DNA of 64,000 bases from Tuctoria greenei (taxonomy: Eukaryota; Streptophyta; Magnoliopsida; Poales; Poaceae), in NCBI GenBank assembly GCA_036927565.1, contig JAYESD010000001.1:271013560-271077559 (forward strand), written 5' to 3'. Shown here piece by piece: positions 31,687 through 43,004 of this stretch (position 1 is the first letter of the stretch; each line of letters opens with the position of its first letter). The notes beneath the pieces are model-generated. The model was given only the letters and a program-made list of their open reading frames with translations, did not search any database and was not told the origin of the DNA. The translations under genes were made by a program, and so were the position numbers.

Positions 31687-34502
31687 TGTGACGCCCGGTT
31701 CCGAAAACTGAACCAAGCTAACACATATGTGTGCCCAGGATGCTCATCACACATACACGAGTGCAATCACAAAAGAGTATACAGAAAATTACCACAAGGC
31801 AAGATTAATTAACCAAATTTTATTACATAAACCAGATTATCCTCGAATACAAGCTCTAATGAATATTAATGACAAGTTTAACTAATGCAGCGGAAATAAA
31901 CTAATTAAGCAAACTAAGCAGCTAGACAGCATAAGCAATAGGGTATAACGCAGCTCCAATAACACCACATGCAAAGCTGACGGTAGACATGGCCTAGAAC
32001 TCCGCATTATCACCATTAAACTCCCAATCATGACCTGCAACTGTTGGGGGGGAATTGCAAGAGTGAGTACATGTCATACTCAGCAAGTGTGGAAAGTATG
32101 ACATGTGGCTTATTCAAATGACGACAATAATAATGGCGAAGTGCTGAAAAGTACATTAAAACATTTGAAAAGCAATATATTATATGTATGTGAAGTAAAC
32201 CCATTATAATCATAAGTAATACCATAATACCAAATCTGAATTCATTACCATCATAAAAAATTCCAGATTTCACCATTGCCAATAACCAGGTTCAATACCA
32301 GAAATAAATTCATAACCAGCCATAACAATTACCAAACCATAACCATTAACAAACTCCCTCTAATCATGGAAGTTGTCCAGGTGCTCATAACTGGGAGCAC
32401 GGCTATCATGATAGTTTTAATTATCTCTGCAGAGTTTGTACCTCTTTACCCACGTGTTTGTGATTTCATCACCCGTCGGCGACTAAAGAACCTCCCTTAT
32501 GCCAATTATACTTCCTTTGGTGTATGGCCAAGAGATCACAAAATAGCCTTTACAAAGGGATTACTAGCCTATTTAGACCCCACTGAGGTTTCACCGGTGG
32601 CGATGTCTCCCGCAGAGCACATCTTCAACCAAGGGCCCCCTCTTGAGCCATTCGGATCCCAGGGTAGTCCCACCAATCATCAACAAACCCAATCCGACTA
32701 CCCCTTCCCCGAGCATCCACAATGGTCCAAACAACACTAGCAAAGCCCTAATTAATCATCTACGCCGCACCCATACTTGGCCTCGTGGTGGCACTGTAGT
32801 CCTGGCTTATTCTCGCATGAACCGGTCCTTAGATCTAAAGCAAGCAAACCACCATAACATCCAACCCATCCACATACCAGGCTTGCTTAGATCACCCATT
32901 ACCATATCATATTTAACCAGTTCACATTAACCATAATCTCATCCATACATAATTAAATTGAGTGGTATAATTGTTTTTCCATCCCAGTTGATTAAGCGAA
33001 GCAAAAGGTAAAAAGCCCTTCCCGACTCTCTACCATGATTCTAGGTGACAAGGGTGGTCAAACAAAACTAGTAAACTTCCTACCATAGGATTCCCATCAA
33101 ATTGACACAAGCATGCAGTTTGCAAACAAAACATTTATTTTAAAAACAGGATCAATATGCTTCAAGGACACTTGCCTTGCTCTTGCTGTTGATTAGGGTC
33201 AAAGCCTTCAAACTCTTGATGCTGTAGATCCTCCACGACACTCTCTAGCGCAAATCTGTCTAATCCACACAATAAACATACAAGACAAGAAACACAATCA
33301 AAGAGTGCACAAATATTACTCAATATGATATGACATGCATGATTGATGCAAATGCAAGGTAGAACTTGTTAATTGATTGCTTTTAATGATAACTAACTAG
33401 TTCTAATAGCTTTTAACAAGTTTATATAGGTTTGGATTCGATTAGATCAAATTTTAGAACCAATTCAACACAATTTAACCAGAAAGATCGGACTAGTCCA
33501 CTAGGGATCGGACAAGTCCAACCTCTGCGAGATCGGCAGATTAGGGTTTTCTAGATCGACGTGAATTTGGAGATTAGGGGTTGAATTCACGTAAGGACAA
33601 GAGAATAGAAGGTATACCAGGTGGTTAGAACTCCAATGAACCAAGAAACTTGGAGGTAACACTTGGATCTTGATGATCTAGGGTTGGTGATGAACTTGGA
33701 GATGAATTGGTGGTGGAGGACGAAAACTTGGTGGAGATCTTGATCCTCTTTCGTTTCCTCCTCTTCTTCTCCTTGCTTGGGATCTTCTCCTCCCTCCTTG
33801 GTGGTGGCTCTCCACGAACTAGGGTTTGGGTGGGTGGAAAAGTGGCAAATAGATATCAATCCAAAGGGTGGGGCTGTTTATATAGAGGTGGAGGCTAGGG
33901 TTAGATGGATTTCGAGTTTTGGGATGAGTAGAGGCCGGTTTAGAGTCCCACATGGGCTCCAAAAGAGTTAGGCACGACGTACCTAGGCCCACTTAACGTG
34001 AAACCCAAGAAACAAGTCGTAAAACAAAAGATCAACTCGGAGTCGCGAAATATCGGACAAGTCCGGACAGGACCGGACTAGTCCGAAGTCGTCCAGAGAG
34101 AAAATCGGACAAGTCTGGCCAAACATCGAACAAGTCCGAATTTGAACAGAAAGGAAAACGGACAAGTCCGCTGGAACACCAGACTAGTCCGGAAAAGTCC
34201 AGGGACTTAGCAAATTTTCAAGGATTCATGGAATATCGGACTAGTCCGCACAAAATCGGACAAGTCCGAAAGTTTCCAGAGCCAAAATCGGACTAGTCCG
34301 CAGCAAAAACGGACAAGTCCGTTTTTAGTCAGAGAGAAATCAGACTAGTCCTCAACAAAATCGGACTAGTCCGCACTTTCCTGCGTTTTAAGTGCGGTTT
34401 TGCTCCAAATCAATTTTAAACTTGTTCCTCTTTATGTGGATCAATGTTAAACATGTATATGAATGTATGCAAGGCATGATGCTTGAAAATGAGGGTGTTA
34501 CA
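31687..34502 (-). repeat. 5' LTR of E1
   Basis: 2816 bp, minus strand TGTAACACCC (34502) to GGGCGTCACA (31687). TATA box TATATAAA at 33884-33877. Palindrome array at 34050-34375. Open frames on the plus strand within (for example 32276-32740) mirror those in the 3' LTR and are antisense to the element. Confidence 0.95.
34050..34375. repeat. GGACTAGTCC / GGACAAGTCC array in E1 5' LTR
   Basis: About eleven copies of the palindromic core in U3 of the intact LTR, as in the 3' LTR. Includes exact CGGACTAGTCCG and CGGACAAGTCCG forms. Confidence 0.88.
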
Positions 34503-36498
34503 GAGGCGTACTGTGTCTCAACAAGCGATGTTGCTGCCTTCTGGGGCGCGACGCACCAATACGGTAACCAGGCTTTCAACTCACGACATTCGGGCGGAGC
34601 TTGATCGTCGTTACCGTCAACAGGATGGCCGCGTCTATATTGAGCGTGCTCGCGAAAGGCGAGAGGCTCAAAACAATTTTGCTCCTGAGGGAGTAGGAGG
34701 AGGCTGTTCTTCCCTGGCCATGCACCTACGCATGGTCAGATGGCCACAAAAGTTTCGGCCTCACCTGCCGGAGAAATTTGACGGGACTGTCAATCCCGCT
34801 GAGTTTCTCCAAATCTACTCCAACGCAATCCTTGCGGCTGGAGGCAACGAGGCCGTAATGGCCAACTATTTCCCTGTGGCTTTGACTGGGACCGCCAGGT
34901 CCTGGTTCATGAGCCTTCCGCCCGACTCCATCAACAGTTGGGCGGAACTATGCCAACAGTTCACCGTCAATTTCGGGAGTTCATACACCCGACCAGGCAC
35001 CGAACTAGATCTTTTTGCTGTCAAGTAGAAGGGGGGAGAGTTCATGCAATCCTTCATCCAGAGAATCTCTCAGGTACAAAACACTATTCCTTATATCTCT
35101 AGCACCTCTGTCATTGTGGCATTTAGACAGGGCGTACGAGATAAGAAGATGCTGGAGAAGCTGGCGACCAAGGAGATCACCAGCGTCACAGAACTCTTCA
35201 GCTTGGCTGACAAATGTGCCAAAGCTGCGGAGGGCCATTTAATGCACTCCCAACCACCTCCGGAGGAAAACAAAAAATCCTCCAAGGGTGAAGCCACTAC
35301 CTCTGGGAGTGGTAAAAAGAAGAAAAAGTCCAACGACAAGAAAAAGCTATCGGCCGGCACACCAACTGCTGCAGCTGCCGTAGCTCCGGGTGGCCGGGGG
35401 CCACGCTCCGAGAAACGACCTCGGACGTCATCTGAAGATGGTGGCAGCTCCAAGATGTGGTGTCCTATACACAAGTCGAACAACCACAACCTGGAATACT
35501 GTCGGGAGGTCCAGAACCTTGTCGAGCGCTACAACAAGCGCTGGGAAGAAGTTCCTTACCGTCAAAGGGAAGGGAAACATAAAGTCGACGAAGCTCCATC
35601 TGAAGAGGAGTTACGCTTTCAGGACCCTAAAAAGGTCCTGAAGGCTGTTTACACCTCCGTCGATGATGACTCCAACGTCTCTGACATCGAACGTTGGAAA
35701 ACCATGAACACCATCTTTGGTGGTTCGTGGGACATCACCTCCCGCCGTGTCCTTAAGACCATGCGGCAGTACATGGCCTTAGTAGCTCCTACTGCCAGGG
35801 CGGAGCCGCACTGGAAGTGGATGGACACTGCCATCACTTTCGATGCTTCGGACTGCCCCTCGAACATGATCAGAGCTGGCCAACTCCCATTGATGGTGTC
35901 TCCGACCATCAACACCATCCAACTCCACCATGTAATGGTGTACGGAGGTTCGGGGCTGAACCTCATAAGTTTTGAAGCTTTTGTCAAGCTTCAGCTCCAA
36001 GCTTTAGACCTTCGCCCCTCTCGACCTTTCTCCAGAGTAGGTCCGGGGGCCATAACCCCACTCGGTGCAATTACTCTTCTGGTGACCTTCGGGACCCGGG
36101 AGAATTACCACACTGAGAAGTTGGTCTTCGACGTGGCTCTGATCAACTTACCCTTCAACGCCATTTTGGGCAGGCCAGCCTTATACAAGTTCATAGCCGC
36201 TGCTCATTATGACTACTTGGTGTTGAAGATGCCAACACCAGCCGGTGTTCTCCGAATCCGAGGAGATCACATCGCCGGAGTCACAGCTCTGGAAGAACTC
36301 CATGCGCTTGCTACAGCACAGGAGGAAGAATCCGGAAATGAGCAAGCTCCGAAACCCCCGAGCATTCGTCATCGAGGCTCAACCTCCGCACCTCGTGTGC
36401 AACCAAGTGGCGACACCGACATTCCCGTCAAAGTCGTCCAAATCGGTTCCAACGCCACTCAGACCACCCGTATATCGGGAGGTCTTAATGACAAATAG
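34503..36498 (+). pseudogene. gag (rest) and protease of element A
   Basis: It resumes the gag interrupted at 16551. The capsid-like gag domain (MVRWPQKFRPHLPEKFDG, ARSWFMSLP, FRQGVRDKKM) spans about 34730-35200 with an in-frame TAG at 35026-35028. Then a Lys-rich stretch (KKKKKSNDKKK), a C-x2-H-x5-H-x4-C element (CPIHKSNNHNLEYC, about 35462) and an aspartic protease of retroviral type. The active-site motif reads VYGGSGLNLI, with Tyr (35941-35943) where the catalytic Asp is expected, so the protease should be dead. GRPALYKF follows. The frame ends at TAG 36496-36498, the junction stop shared with elements B and D. Confidence 0.88.
36496..36498 (+). other. Conserved UAG at protease-RT junction, element A
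   Basis: Context GAC AAA TAG GAA CTC, with coding in the same frame on both sides (…GGLNDK, stop, EL-LITFL). The same AAA TAG GAA occurs in B at 43002 and D at 60559. Confidence 0.85.
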
Positions 36499-38312
36499 GA
36501 ACTCACGCTCATCACTTTCCTCTGGGCTAACGTCAACGTGTTTGCCTGACAACCGCCACAAATGCCTGAGATTCCTAGGGAAGTGATCGAGCACAATCTA
36601 AAGATCTATCCCGATGCTCGACCAGTACATCAGAAGCATCAGAAGCAATCGGTAGAGCAACAAAACTTCATACGTCAAGAAGTGAAGAAGTTGCTCGAAG
36701 TTGGATTCATCCGAGAAGTCTTCCACCCAAAATGGTTGGCAAACCCAGTCGTTGTACCCAAGGCCGGCGGGAAGCTTCGGATGTGTATCGACTACACTAC
36801 ACTAAATAAGGCATGTCCAAAAGGTCCATTCCCACTACCTAGAATAGATCAGACAATTGATTCCACCTCTGGGTCTGAATTACTGTGTTTTTTAGACGCA
36901 TATTCTGGGTACCATCAAATCAAAATGTCTAGGGAAGATGAAGAGCATACCTCCTTCATCACAGTAGATGGATTATATTGTTACACTGCCATGCCATTCG
37001 GTCTAAAAAATGTTGCTTCAACATTTGTACGAGCTATGTAAAAAGCTTTTGGAGAGCTTATTAGAGATGTAGTGGAAGTGTATGTCGATGACATCATCGT
37101 CAAGATCAAGAACAAGGAGTCATTCCTTGACACCTTGCAAGCTGTCTTCGACAAGTTGCGAGTCACTCGCACAAAGCTAAACCCGAACAAGTGTGTCTTC
37201 AGGGTTAGCTCCGGAAAACTTCTTGGTTTCTTGGTGAACCACCGAGAAATAGAAGCAAACTCGGTGAAGATAAAAGCTATTGAAGACATGCGGCCACCAG
37301 ACCGCATCAAGGATGTCCAGAAGCTGACTGGATGTCTAGCTGCCCTCAGCCGGTTCATCTCAAGACTGGCGGAATAGGCGCTACCCTTCTTGAAGCTATT
37401 GAGGAAGTCTGGACCATTCCAATGGTCTGAAGAAGTAGAAAAGGCATTCCAGGAGCTGAAGCAGCTCCTCACCACCCTACCAACCTTGGTAGCTCCGAAC
37501 CCTAGTGAGCCACTCCTGCTTTACATTTCGGCAACTGACGAAGTTGTCAGCATGGTCCTGGCTGCAAAAAGACTAGAACCATCTCCAGTTTAGGAATCCA
37601 GACCCCTTCGGGAGGGTCCGGAGCTACTTGAAGTCGAGTTTGGGTCCCAACTCCCAAACCCGGATCCTCAATGGGAGACGCTGGAGGATCCATCTCTTTC
37701 AAATGAAGGAGTCACTGCTACTGAGCAACGAGATCCGAACCCCTCTGAGAAGGTCCGGGTCACTTCAGAAGAAGCTCCGGGTTCCTCCAACCGGAACCCG
37801 AGAGTCCCCGAACAAGGTCCGAACCCCTCCAGGAGGGTCCGAATAGATGAGGAGGAAGCTCCGAGCTCCTTCAGGAGGGTCCGGACGGTCCAATGCCCAG
37901 TGTACTTCATTAGCGAAGTACTCCATGATGCCAAGACTCGGTACCTGGAGGTGCATAAGCTACTCTACACAGTTCTTATTACCTCTAGGAAGCTCCGAAA
38001 CTACTTCCAAGCTCACAAGATTTCAGTGGTAACCTCTTATCCACTACGTGCAATCTTGCATAACCCCAATTCCACTGGGAACATTGCAAAGTGGGCAGCG
38101 GAATTAGCCTAGTTTGACCTTGAATTCGTTCCAAGACAAGTGATCAAGAGTCAAGCATTGGCGGACTTCGTGGCGGAATGGACCCCCTCTCCTTCAAATC
38201 CTAGGGGCCCCAGTGAGTAGAAGTCGGAACCCAAGGTTCCAGTCTTCACTGAGATCACTAGACTCTCCACTTCGATGGCTCCGTGCAGAAGCAGGGGGCC
38301 AGAGCTGGAGTC
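36499..38312 (+). pseudogene. pol of element A: RT and RNase H region, truncated
   Basis: RT motifs: FHPKWLANPVVVPK, LRMCIDYTTLN, FLDAYSGYHQI, AMPFGLKN and YVDD (about 37080-37091). In-frame stops at 36547 (TGA), 37039 (TAA), 37375, 37591, 38110 and 38218 (TAG). The first RNase H region lacks the usual first Asp (LLLYISATDEV) and carries a repeated Pro/Glu/Ser/Arg insert (about 37590-37890). A second RNase H region begins near 38260 and is cut by element D at 38312. The layout equals that of element B. Not functional. Confidence 0.88.
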
Positions 38313-39349
38313 TGTCGAAGGTCGTAAACAACACTTCTCCCGGACCTGCTTAGAGAGCAGCCCACGGAGGTTCTTTGGATTCACAAGGGCTAGTCCCAGG
38401 AGATCGAACACAGCAGGATGATGAACACAGGGGATTTACGTGGTTCAGGCCGCCGGAGCGTAATACCCTACGTCCACGGGAGTGTTTGTGTATTGCCTTG
38501 CTTGAGCGTGTATGAGCCTTGGTCTAATTTTCCATCCCCTGTGAAGGTCGTCTGCAGAGCCCTTTTATAGTTCAAGGACTCTGCAATCACAAGGTGGGTC
38601 CCAGTACCCAACAGGTGGTCCTGGGGAGAGCCAACTCCTATACAAGATCTAGGATTAATTGCTATCTACTTCCCTTTGTCAGGGGTGTCAATGCGCCGTC
38701 CCGCTGCGACGTGCGCCAGGGCTACACATAGCTGGTGATGATGGCAGTGCACGTCTCGTCCGTCTTGTCCTCGCGGCCCATTCGTCCGTCTTGCGGCGTG
38801 GGTCTGTACCGGCTACTTGGACAAGACAGGACACTGGAGCCTTGACTTTCACAAGCGCGACTCAGTCTGCCTCGGGAAGGCGCGCATACTTAATGCCTGC
38901 CTAAGCATCACACGCGTTCCTTTACTGCAGCTTCCTACCGCACTGAGTAGGCCGTCCTCCACGTGGTTGCGCTGGAGCCCGCCTCTGCGAGAAGTAAAGC
39001 ACTTGACGGAACAGGCCACGTGGCGCATTCGGAGCCCACCCCTATGGAGGGGTGGGGGCTCAGCCCTGCAGGCCACGTGGTAGCTCCGGTGCCTTCCCCT
39101 GCAAGGACGCGGGCTTGGCCCTGAGGTCCCGATCGGCCACGTGGCGGCTGTGGAGCCCGCCTCAGCGGGAAGGCGTGGGTCCGGTCCTGCCAGCCACGTG
39201 GCAGCTTGGGAGCCTCCCCTGACGGGGAGGTAGGATCTGGTCCTTCCCTCCTCGACGTGGCAGCCTCGGATTCGGCCTCTTAGGCAGAGGCGGAGTCCTT
39301 AGCGGTTTTCTCCTGTGCGCGTGGGTACCCGGTCTGCAGGGTACCGACA
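38313..39349 (-). repeat. 3' LTR of element D
   Basis: 1037 bp; minus strand starts TGTCGGTACCC (39349) and ends ...ACCTTCGACA (38313). TATAAAAGG at 38580-38572 (minus). Five CACGTG palindromes in U3 (see separate entry). Confidence 0.92.
38960..39200. repeat. G-box (CACGTG) tandem array in U3 of element D
   Basis: CACGTG at 38960, 39017, 39074, 39138 and 39195, spaced 57, 57, 64 and 57 bp, mostly within GGCCACGTGGC. The intervening sequence is a diverged repeat (GGAGCCCGCCT... type). Matching boxes occur in the other LTR at 63812, 63869, 63926 and 63990. G-boxes bind plant bZIP/bHLH factors. Confidence 0.85.
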
Positions 39350-39700
39350 GTGGCCCCCGAGCCCACCTCGGGAGAGTCGTCGATACCGCAGGTGTGGTCT
39401 TCTTCCTTTTCTTCCCGCACAACTCTTCCGATTCCACTTTGAGGCAGTTCCCCAGGCGACACGCCCCTGCCGTTGAGGCGACGTGTCCCCTTCCGGTAAG
39501 TGAAGGTGCTGAACAGGTGCCGCGCGACGTGACTCCTGCCTTCAATCGTGCTTTAACCACGATGGTTCCCAAGGCAGCTCCTGCACTTTTGCTGCTTTTG
39601 CCCTTTCGGAAACCGCCGAGTTACCTCCTGCATGGCTAGCTGCCCGGCTTGCATTCTTCGTTGAGTGACCCGAGCCCTCATGTCATTGCCCATACGGGTC
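39350..39700 (-). other. Polypurine tract and 3' internal end of element D
   Basis: Minus GAGGTGGGCTCGGGGGCCAC (39369-39350) is the polypurine tract. The rest shows no coding content and would be upstream sequence of the antisense gene. It ends with GGGTC (39696-39700), the left target duplication of element B; the region resumes at 52301. Confidence 0.75.
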
Positions 39701-40548
39701 TGTCGGTATCCTGGAAACCGTACACCCCTTGAGGTTACAAAAATCACAAAGGAAAGTCATCTACTTTATTTGAAGACCTTCGGAGGCCCACATGTCAGAT
39801 ATAACCGGACCCGCTTCTCCAACATGGTTAATCCCAGGGTCGCCACGTGTACTATCAAACCGGAGCTACCGCCCATAAGGGGGAAGCTCCAGGCTATGTA
39901 CCGAAATGGCACCCCCGGACCTAACCCCAGACCAAGGGAAGCTCCGAATCTTACACGTGTCAGGTAGCTCCGGAACTACCTGTTTCCCACAGCATGCTCC
40001 GGAGCTGCCACGTGTCAAACCGTCGGATCTTCAGCCTCTAACCTCCGGAAGACTCCACAACGGCTCCGGATCTTCAAAGGGGAATCAAGGACTTCAAGAA
40101 CCGATTAAGTGTCATTAATACCATATTAATGATACACAATCGGACGACCTTAATTATCGGTAACGGTGCTGTCAAAGCCCATTACCTGGTCATTAAGGGC
40201 AATTAAGCGTGTTGAATGAGTATCAATACTAGTAACCGCCGGGGCCACATGTCGGGCCAGGCTAACTTGTAACGGCCTGCCCTTGTACTATAAAAGGACA
40301 GGCCGACGACACGTTCGGGGGGATCACACGTTCCATAGACGCTCGATACAAGCTCATACAACTAATACAACACCAACACACCCGTGGAGTAGGGTATTAC
40401 GCTCAGGCGGCCCGAACCACGTAAATCTCCGTGTCTCCTGTGCTTTTGACAATTCACCTTCTTGAATATCCGCGCGCCCACACCAAACATCAAACTCCTC
40501 TAACACTTTAGTAGTGTTGGGAGATCTGCCGGATCCAAACCACTGACA
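39701..40548 (+). repeat. 5' LTR of element B
   Basis: TGTCGGTATCC...CACTGACA. TATAAAAGG at 40289-40297. Contains several CACGTGT motifs upstream of it (39846, 39955, 40010). The end of R/U5 holds the GTAGGGTATTACGCTCAGGC block common to the family. Confidence 0.95.
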
Positions 40549-40550
40549 GT

Positions 40551-40569
40551 TGGCGCGCCAGGTAGGGGG
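40551..40569 (+). other. Primer binding site of element B
   Basis: TGGCGCGCCAGGTAGGGGG, two bases after the LTR. Matching tRNA not assigned. Confidence 0.8.
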
Positions 40570-40586
40570 CGCTTGAGATTTCGAGA

Positions 40587-43004
40587 ATGGTGAATTCAGC
40601 TGCTGGATCATCCAACGGTCATCCCGCTGTTCAAGCTGTTGGGGGCAATCCCCCCAGTATGCAACCACCAGCAGGGGCCTCAGTGCCAGCAGGAGTAACA
40701 CTACCACCACCGCCGCCTCCACCAGCAAATCAAGCTGGACAACGCGATGGTGCACCGACGTCAGTCACTGCGTCGGGAAATCATGACAACCCAGAACACG
40801 CGCTCCATGCAGCACGTGCTCTTCTCCAACGCCCACCACCTTCGGATGCATCCCGGGATGCACTGTAGCAGTGGAGGGCAGATGTGGAACATTTGGTTGC
40901 AGCAGCAGCCGACCGCATCAGCAACCAGGGTCCTCCTCCTTCAGGACAGGCCCCGTCACAGCGACGGACCTTGTCTGGTAGACTTGGTCCGCACGTTTCC
41001 AACAACAGGAGACGTGCAACATCACAACAAGTGAGTTCATTGCCCTCCGGGGCACGACGTACCCACATGGTATCAAGGCTTTCAACTCATGACCTCCGGG
41101 CGGAGCTTGATCGTCGATATCGCCAACAAGACGGCCAAGTCCATATTGAGCGTGCTCGTGAAAGACGAGAAGCTCAGGACATTCCTGCTCCTGAAGGAGT
41201 AGGAGGAGGCTGTTCAGCCCTGGCCATGCATTTACGTATGGTCAGGTGGCCACAGAAGTTCAGGCCTCACCTGCCAGAGAAGTTCGATGGGGCCGTAAAT
41301 CCTGTCGAATTTCTTCAGATCTACTCCACTGCTATCTTGGCAGCTGGAGGAAATGAGGCCGTAATGGCCAATTATTTCCCAGTGGCTTTAACTGGGACAG
41401 CCAGGTCCTGGTTTATGAGCCTTCCACCCAACTCCATCAACAGTTGGGAGGAGCTATGCCGGCAGTTCACTGCCAACTTCGGGAGTTCATACACCCGACC
41501 AAACACTGAACTGGACCTTTTTGCAGTCGTGCAAAAAGGGGGAGAATCCCTGCGATGATTCATCTAGAGGTTCTCTCAGGTACGAAACACTATCCCTTCT
41601 ATCTCTAGCGCCTCTGTCATTGTGGCATTCAGACAGGGTGTGCGGGATAAGAAGATGCTGGAGAAACTGGCGATCAAGGAGATCACCAGTGTCACGGAAC
41701 TCTTTAGTTTGGCCGACAAATGCGCCAGAGCTGCGGAGGGCCGTGAGATGCATTCCAAACCAACTCCGGAGGATCACAAAAAATCCTCCAAAGGAGAAGC
41801 CGCTACCTCCGGGAGTGGCAAGAAGAAGAAGAAGACCAACGGCAAGAAGAAGCCATCGGCCGGTGCATCCAATGTTGCAGCTGCTGCAGCTCCGGGTGGC
41901 CGGGGGCCACGCCCCGAGAAGCGACCTCGACCATCTTCTGAAGACGGTGGCAAACCCAAGGTGTGGTGTCCAATTCACAAAACGGGCAGCCACAGTTTGG
42001 AAGACCGCCGGGAGGTCCAAAACCTTGCCGAGCGCTACAACAAGCGCCGGGAAGAATCTCCTTTCCGACAGAGGGAAGGAAAACAAAAAGTTGACGAAGC
42101 TCTGGTTGAAGAGGAGTTAGGTTTTTAGGATCCCAAAAAGGTCCTGAAGGCCGTCTACACCTCCGTCGACGACGATTCCGACGTCTCTAACAACGAGCGT
42201 CGGAAGACCATGAACACCATTTTTGGTGGATCATGGGACGTCACCTCCCGCCGCATCATCAAAACTATGCGACGAGATATGGCTGGTGTAGCTCCTACAG
42301 CCAGGGCGGAGCCTCATCGGAAGTGGATGGACACAGCCATCACTTTTGATGCTTCGGACTGCCCTCGAAGCATGGTTGGAGCAGGTCAGCTACCTTTGAT
42401 GGTATCTCCTACTATCAATAACATCCAGCTCCACCATGTCATGGTAGACAGAGGTTCGGGGCTTAACCTCATAAGCTTCGAAGCTTTTACCAAGCTTCAG
42501 GTCCGACCTTCGGATCTACACCCCTCCCGACCTTTCTCCGGAGTAGGTCCGGGGGCCATTACCCCACTCGGAGCTATTACCCTTCCCGTTACCTTTGGGA
42601 CACGGGAGAAGTATCGCACCGAGAAGTTGGTCTTTGACGTTGCTCAGATCAACTTACCCTTCAACGCCATCTTGGGTAGGCCTGCCTTGTACAAATTCAT
42701 GGCAGCTGCCCATTATGGCTACCTGGTGTTGAAGATGTCAACACCAGTAGGTGTTCTCCAGATCCGCAAAGATAATACTACTGGAGTAACTGCTCTGGAA
42801 GAACTCCATGCACTTACCACGGCGCAAGAGGAGGACTCCAGGCAGGAGCAAGCTCCAAAACCCCCGAGCATTCTTCAACGAGGCTCGACATCTGCACCTC
42901 GTGTGCAACCAAGCGGCGACACTGACATCCCCATCAAAGTCGTCCAAATCGGTTCTAATGTCGCTCAGACCACCCGTATATCAGGGGGATTGAACGACAA
43001 ATAG
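40587..43004 (+). pseudogene. gag and protease of element B, several stops
   Basis: The ATG at 40587 (MVNSAAGSSNG) is 18 bp after the primer site. Pro-rich N-terminus, gag domain (about 41240-41650), Lys-rich stretch KKKKKTNGKKK, a Cys/His element in which the last Cys is replaced by Arg (CPIHKTGSHSLEDR, about 41967), then the protease. Its active site reads VDRGSGLNLI: the Asp is present, but the next Gly is Arg (42450-42452). In-frame stops at 40866 (TAG), 41556 (TGA), 41565 (TAG) and 42126 (TAG) break gag; these are not shared with A. The last codon is the shared junction TAG at 43002-43004. Gag would form particles, and the protease would mature them. Confidence 0.9.
43002..43004 (+). other. 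Conserved UAG at protease-RT junction, element B
   Basis: Context GAC AAA TAG GAA CTC. Everything downstream to 46547 is open in the same frame, so this is the only stop between the protease and the end of integrase. Confidence 0.9.

Larger units (their letters stand above)
16552..34502 (-). mobile_element. E1: Tekay/Del-like chromovirus (Ty3/gypsy), nearly complete, with E2 nested in 3' LTR
   Basis: Flanked by exact 5-bp duplications GAGGC (16547-16551 and 34503-34507). Minus-strand order: 5' LTR 34502-31687, initiator-Met primer site, gag 31416-30337, protease-RT-RNase H-integrase-chromodomain 30246-26740, polypurine tract, 3' LTR 26854-16552 split by E2. The two LTRs are 2816 bp and, after removing E2 and its duplication, 2807 bp, and look nearly identical, so the insertion is recent. 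Three in-frame stops in gag-pol mean it is not autonomous now. Excluding E2 the element is about 10.5 kb. Confidence 0.95.
15241..38312 (+). mobile_element. Element A: Tat-lineage Ty3/gypsy retrotransposon, 5' half, interrupted by E1
   Basis: Parts: 5' LTR 15241-16091, primer site, gag start to 16551, then E1 (16552-34502), then gag/protease/RT/RNase H from 34503 to 38312, where element D begins. The remainder must lie right of D, outside the window. Five bases left of the LTR are CGTGC (15236-15240). Gag-pol is close to element B in sequence but carries many stops, the protease Asp is changed to Tyr and the 5' LTR starts TA instead of TG, so it is a dead copy. Confidence 0.9.
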
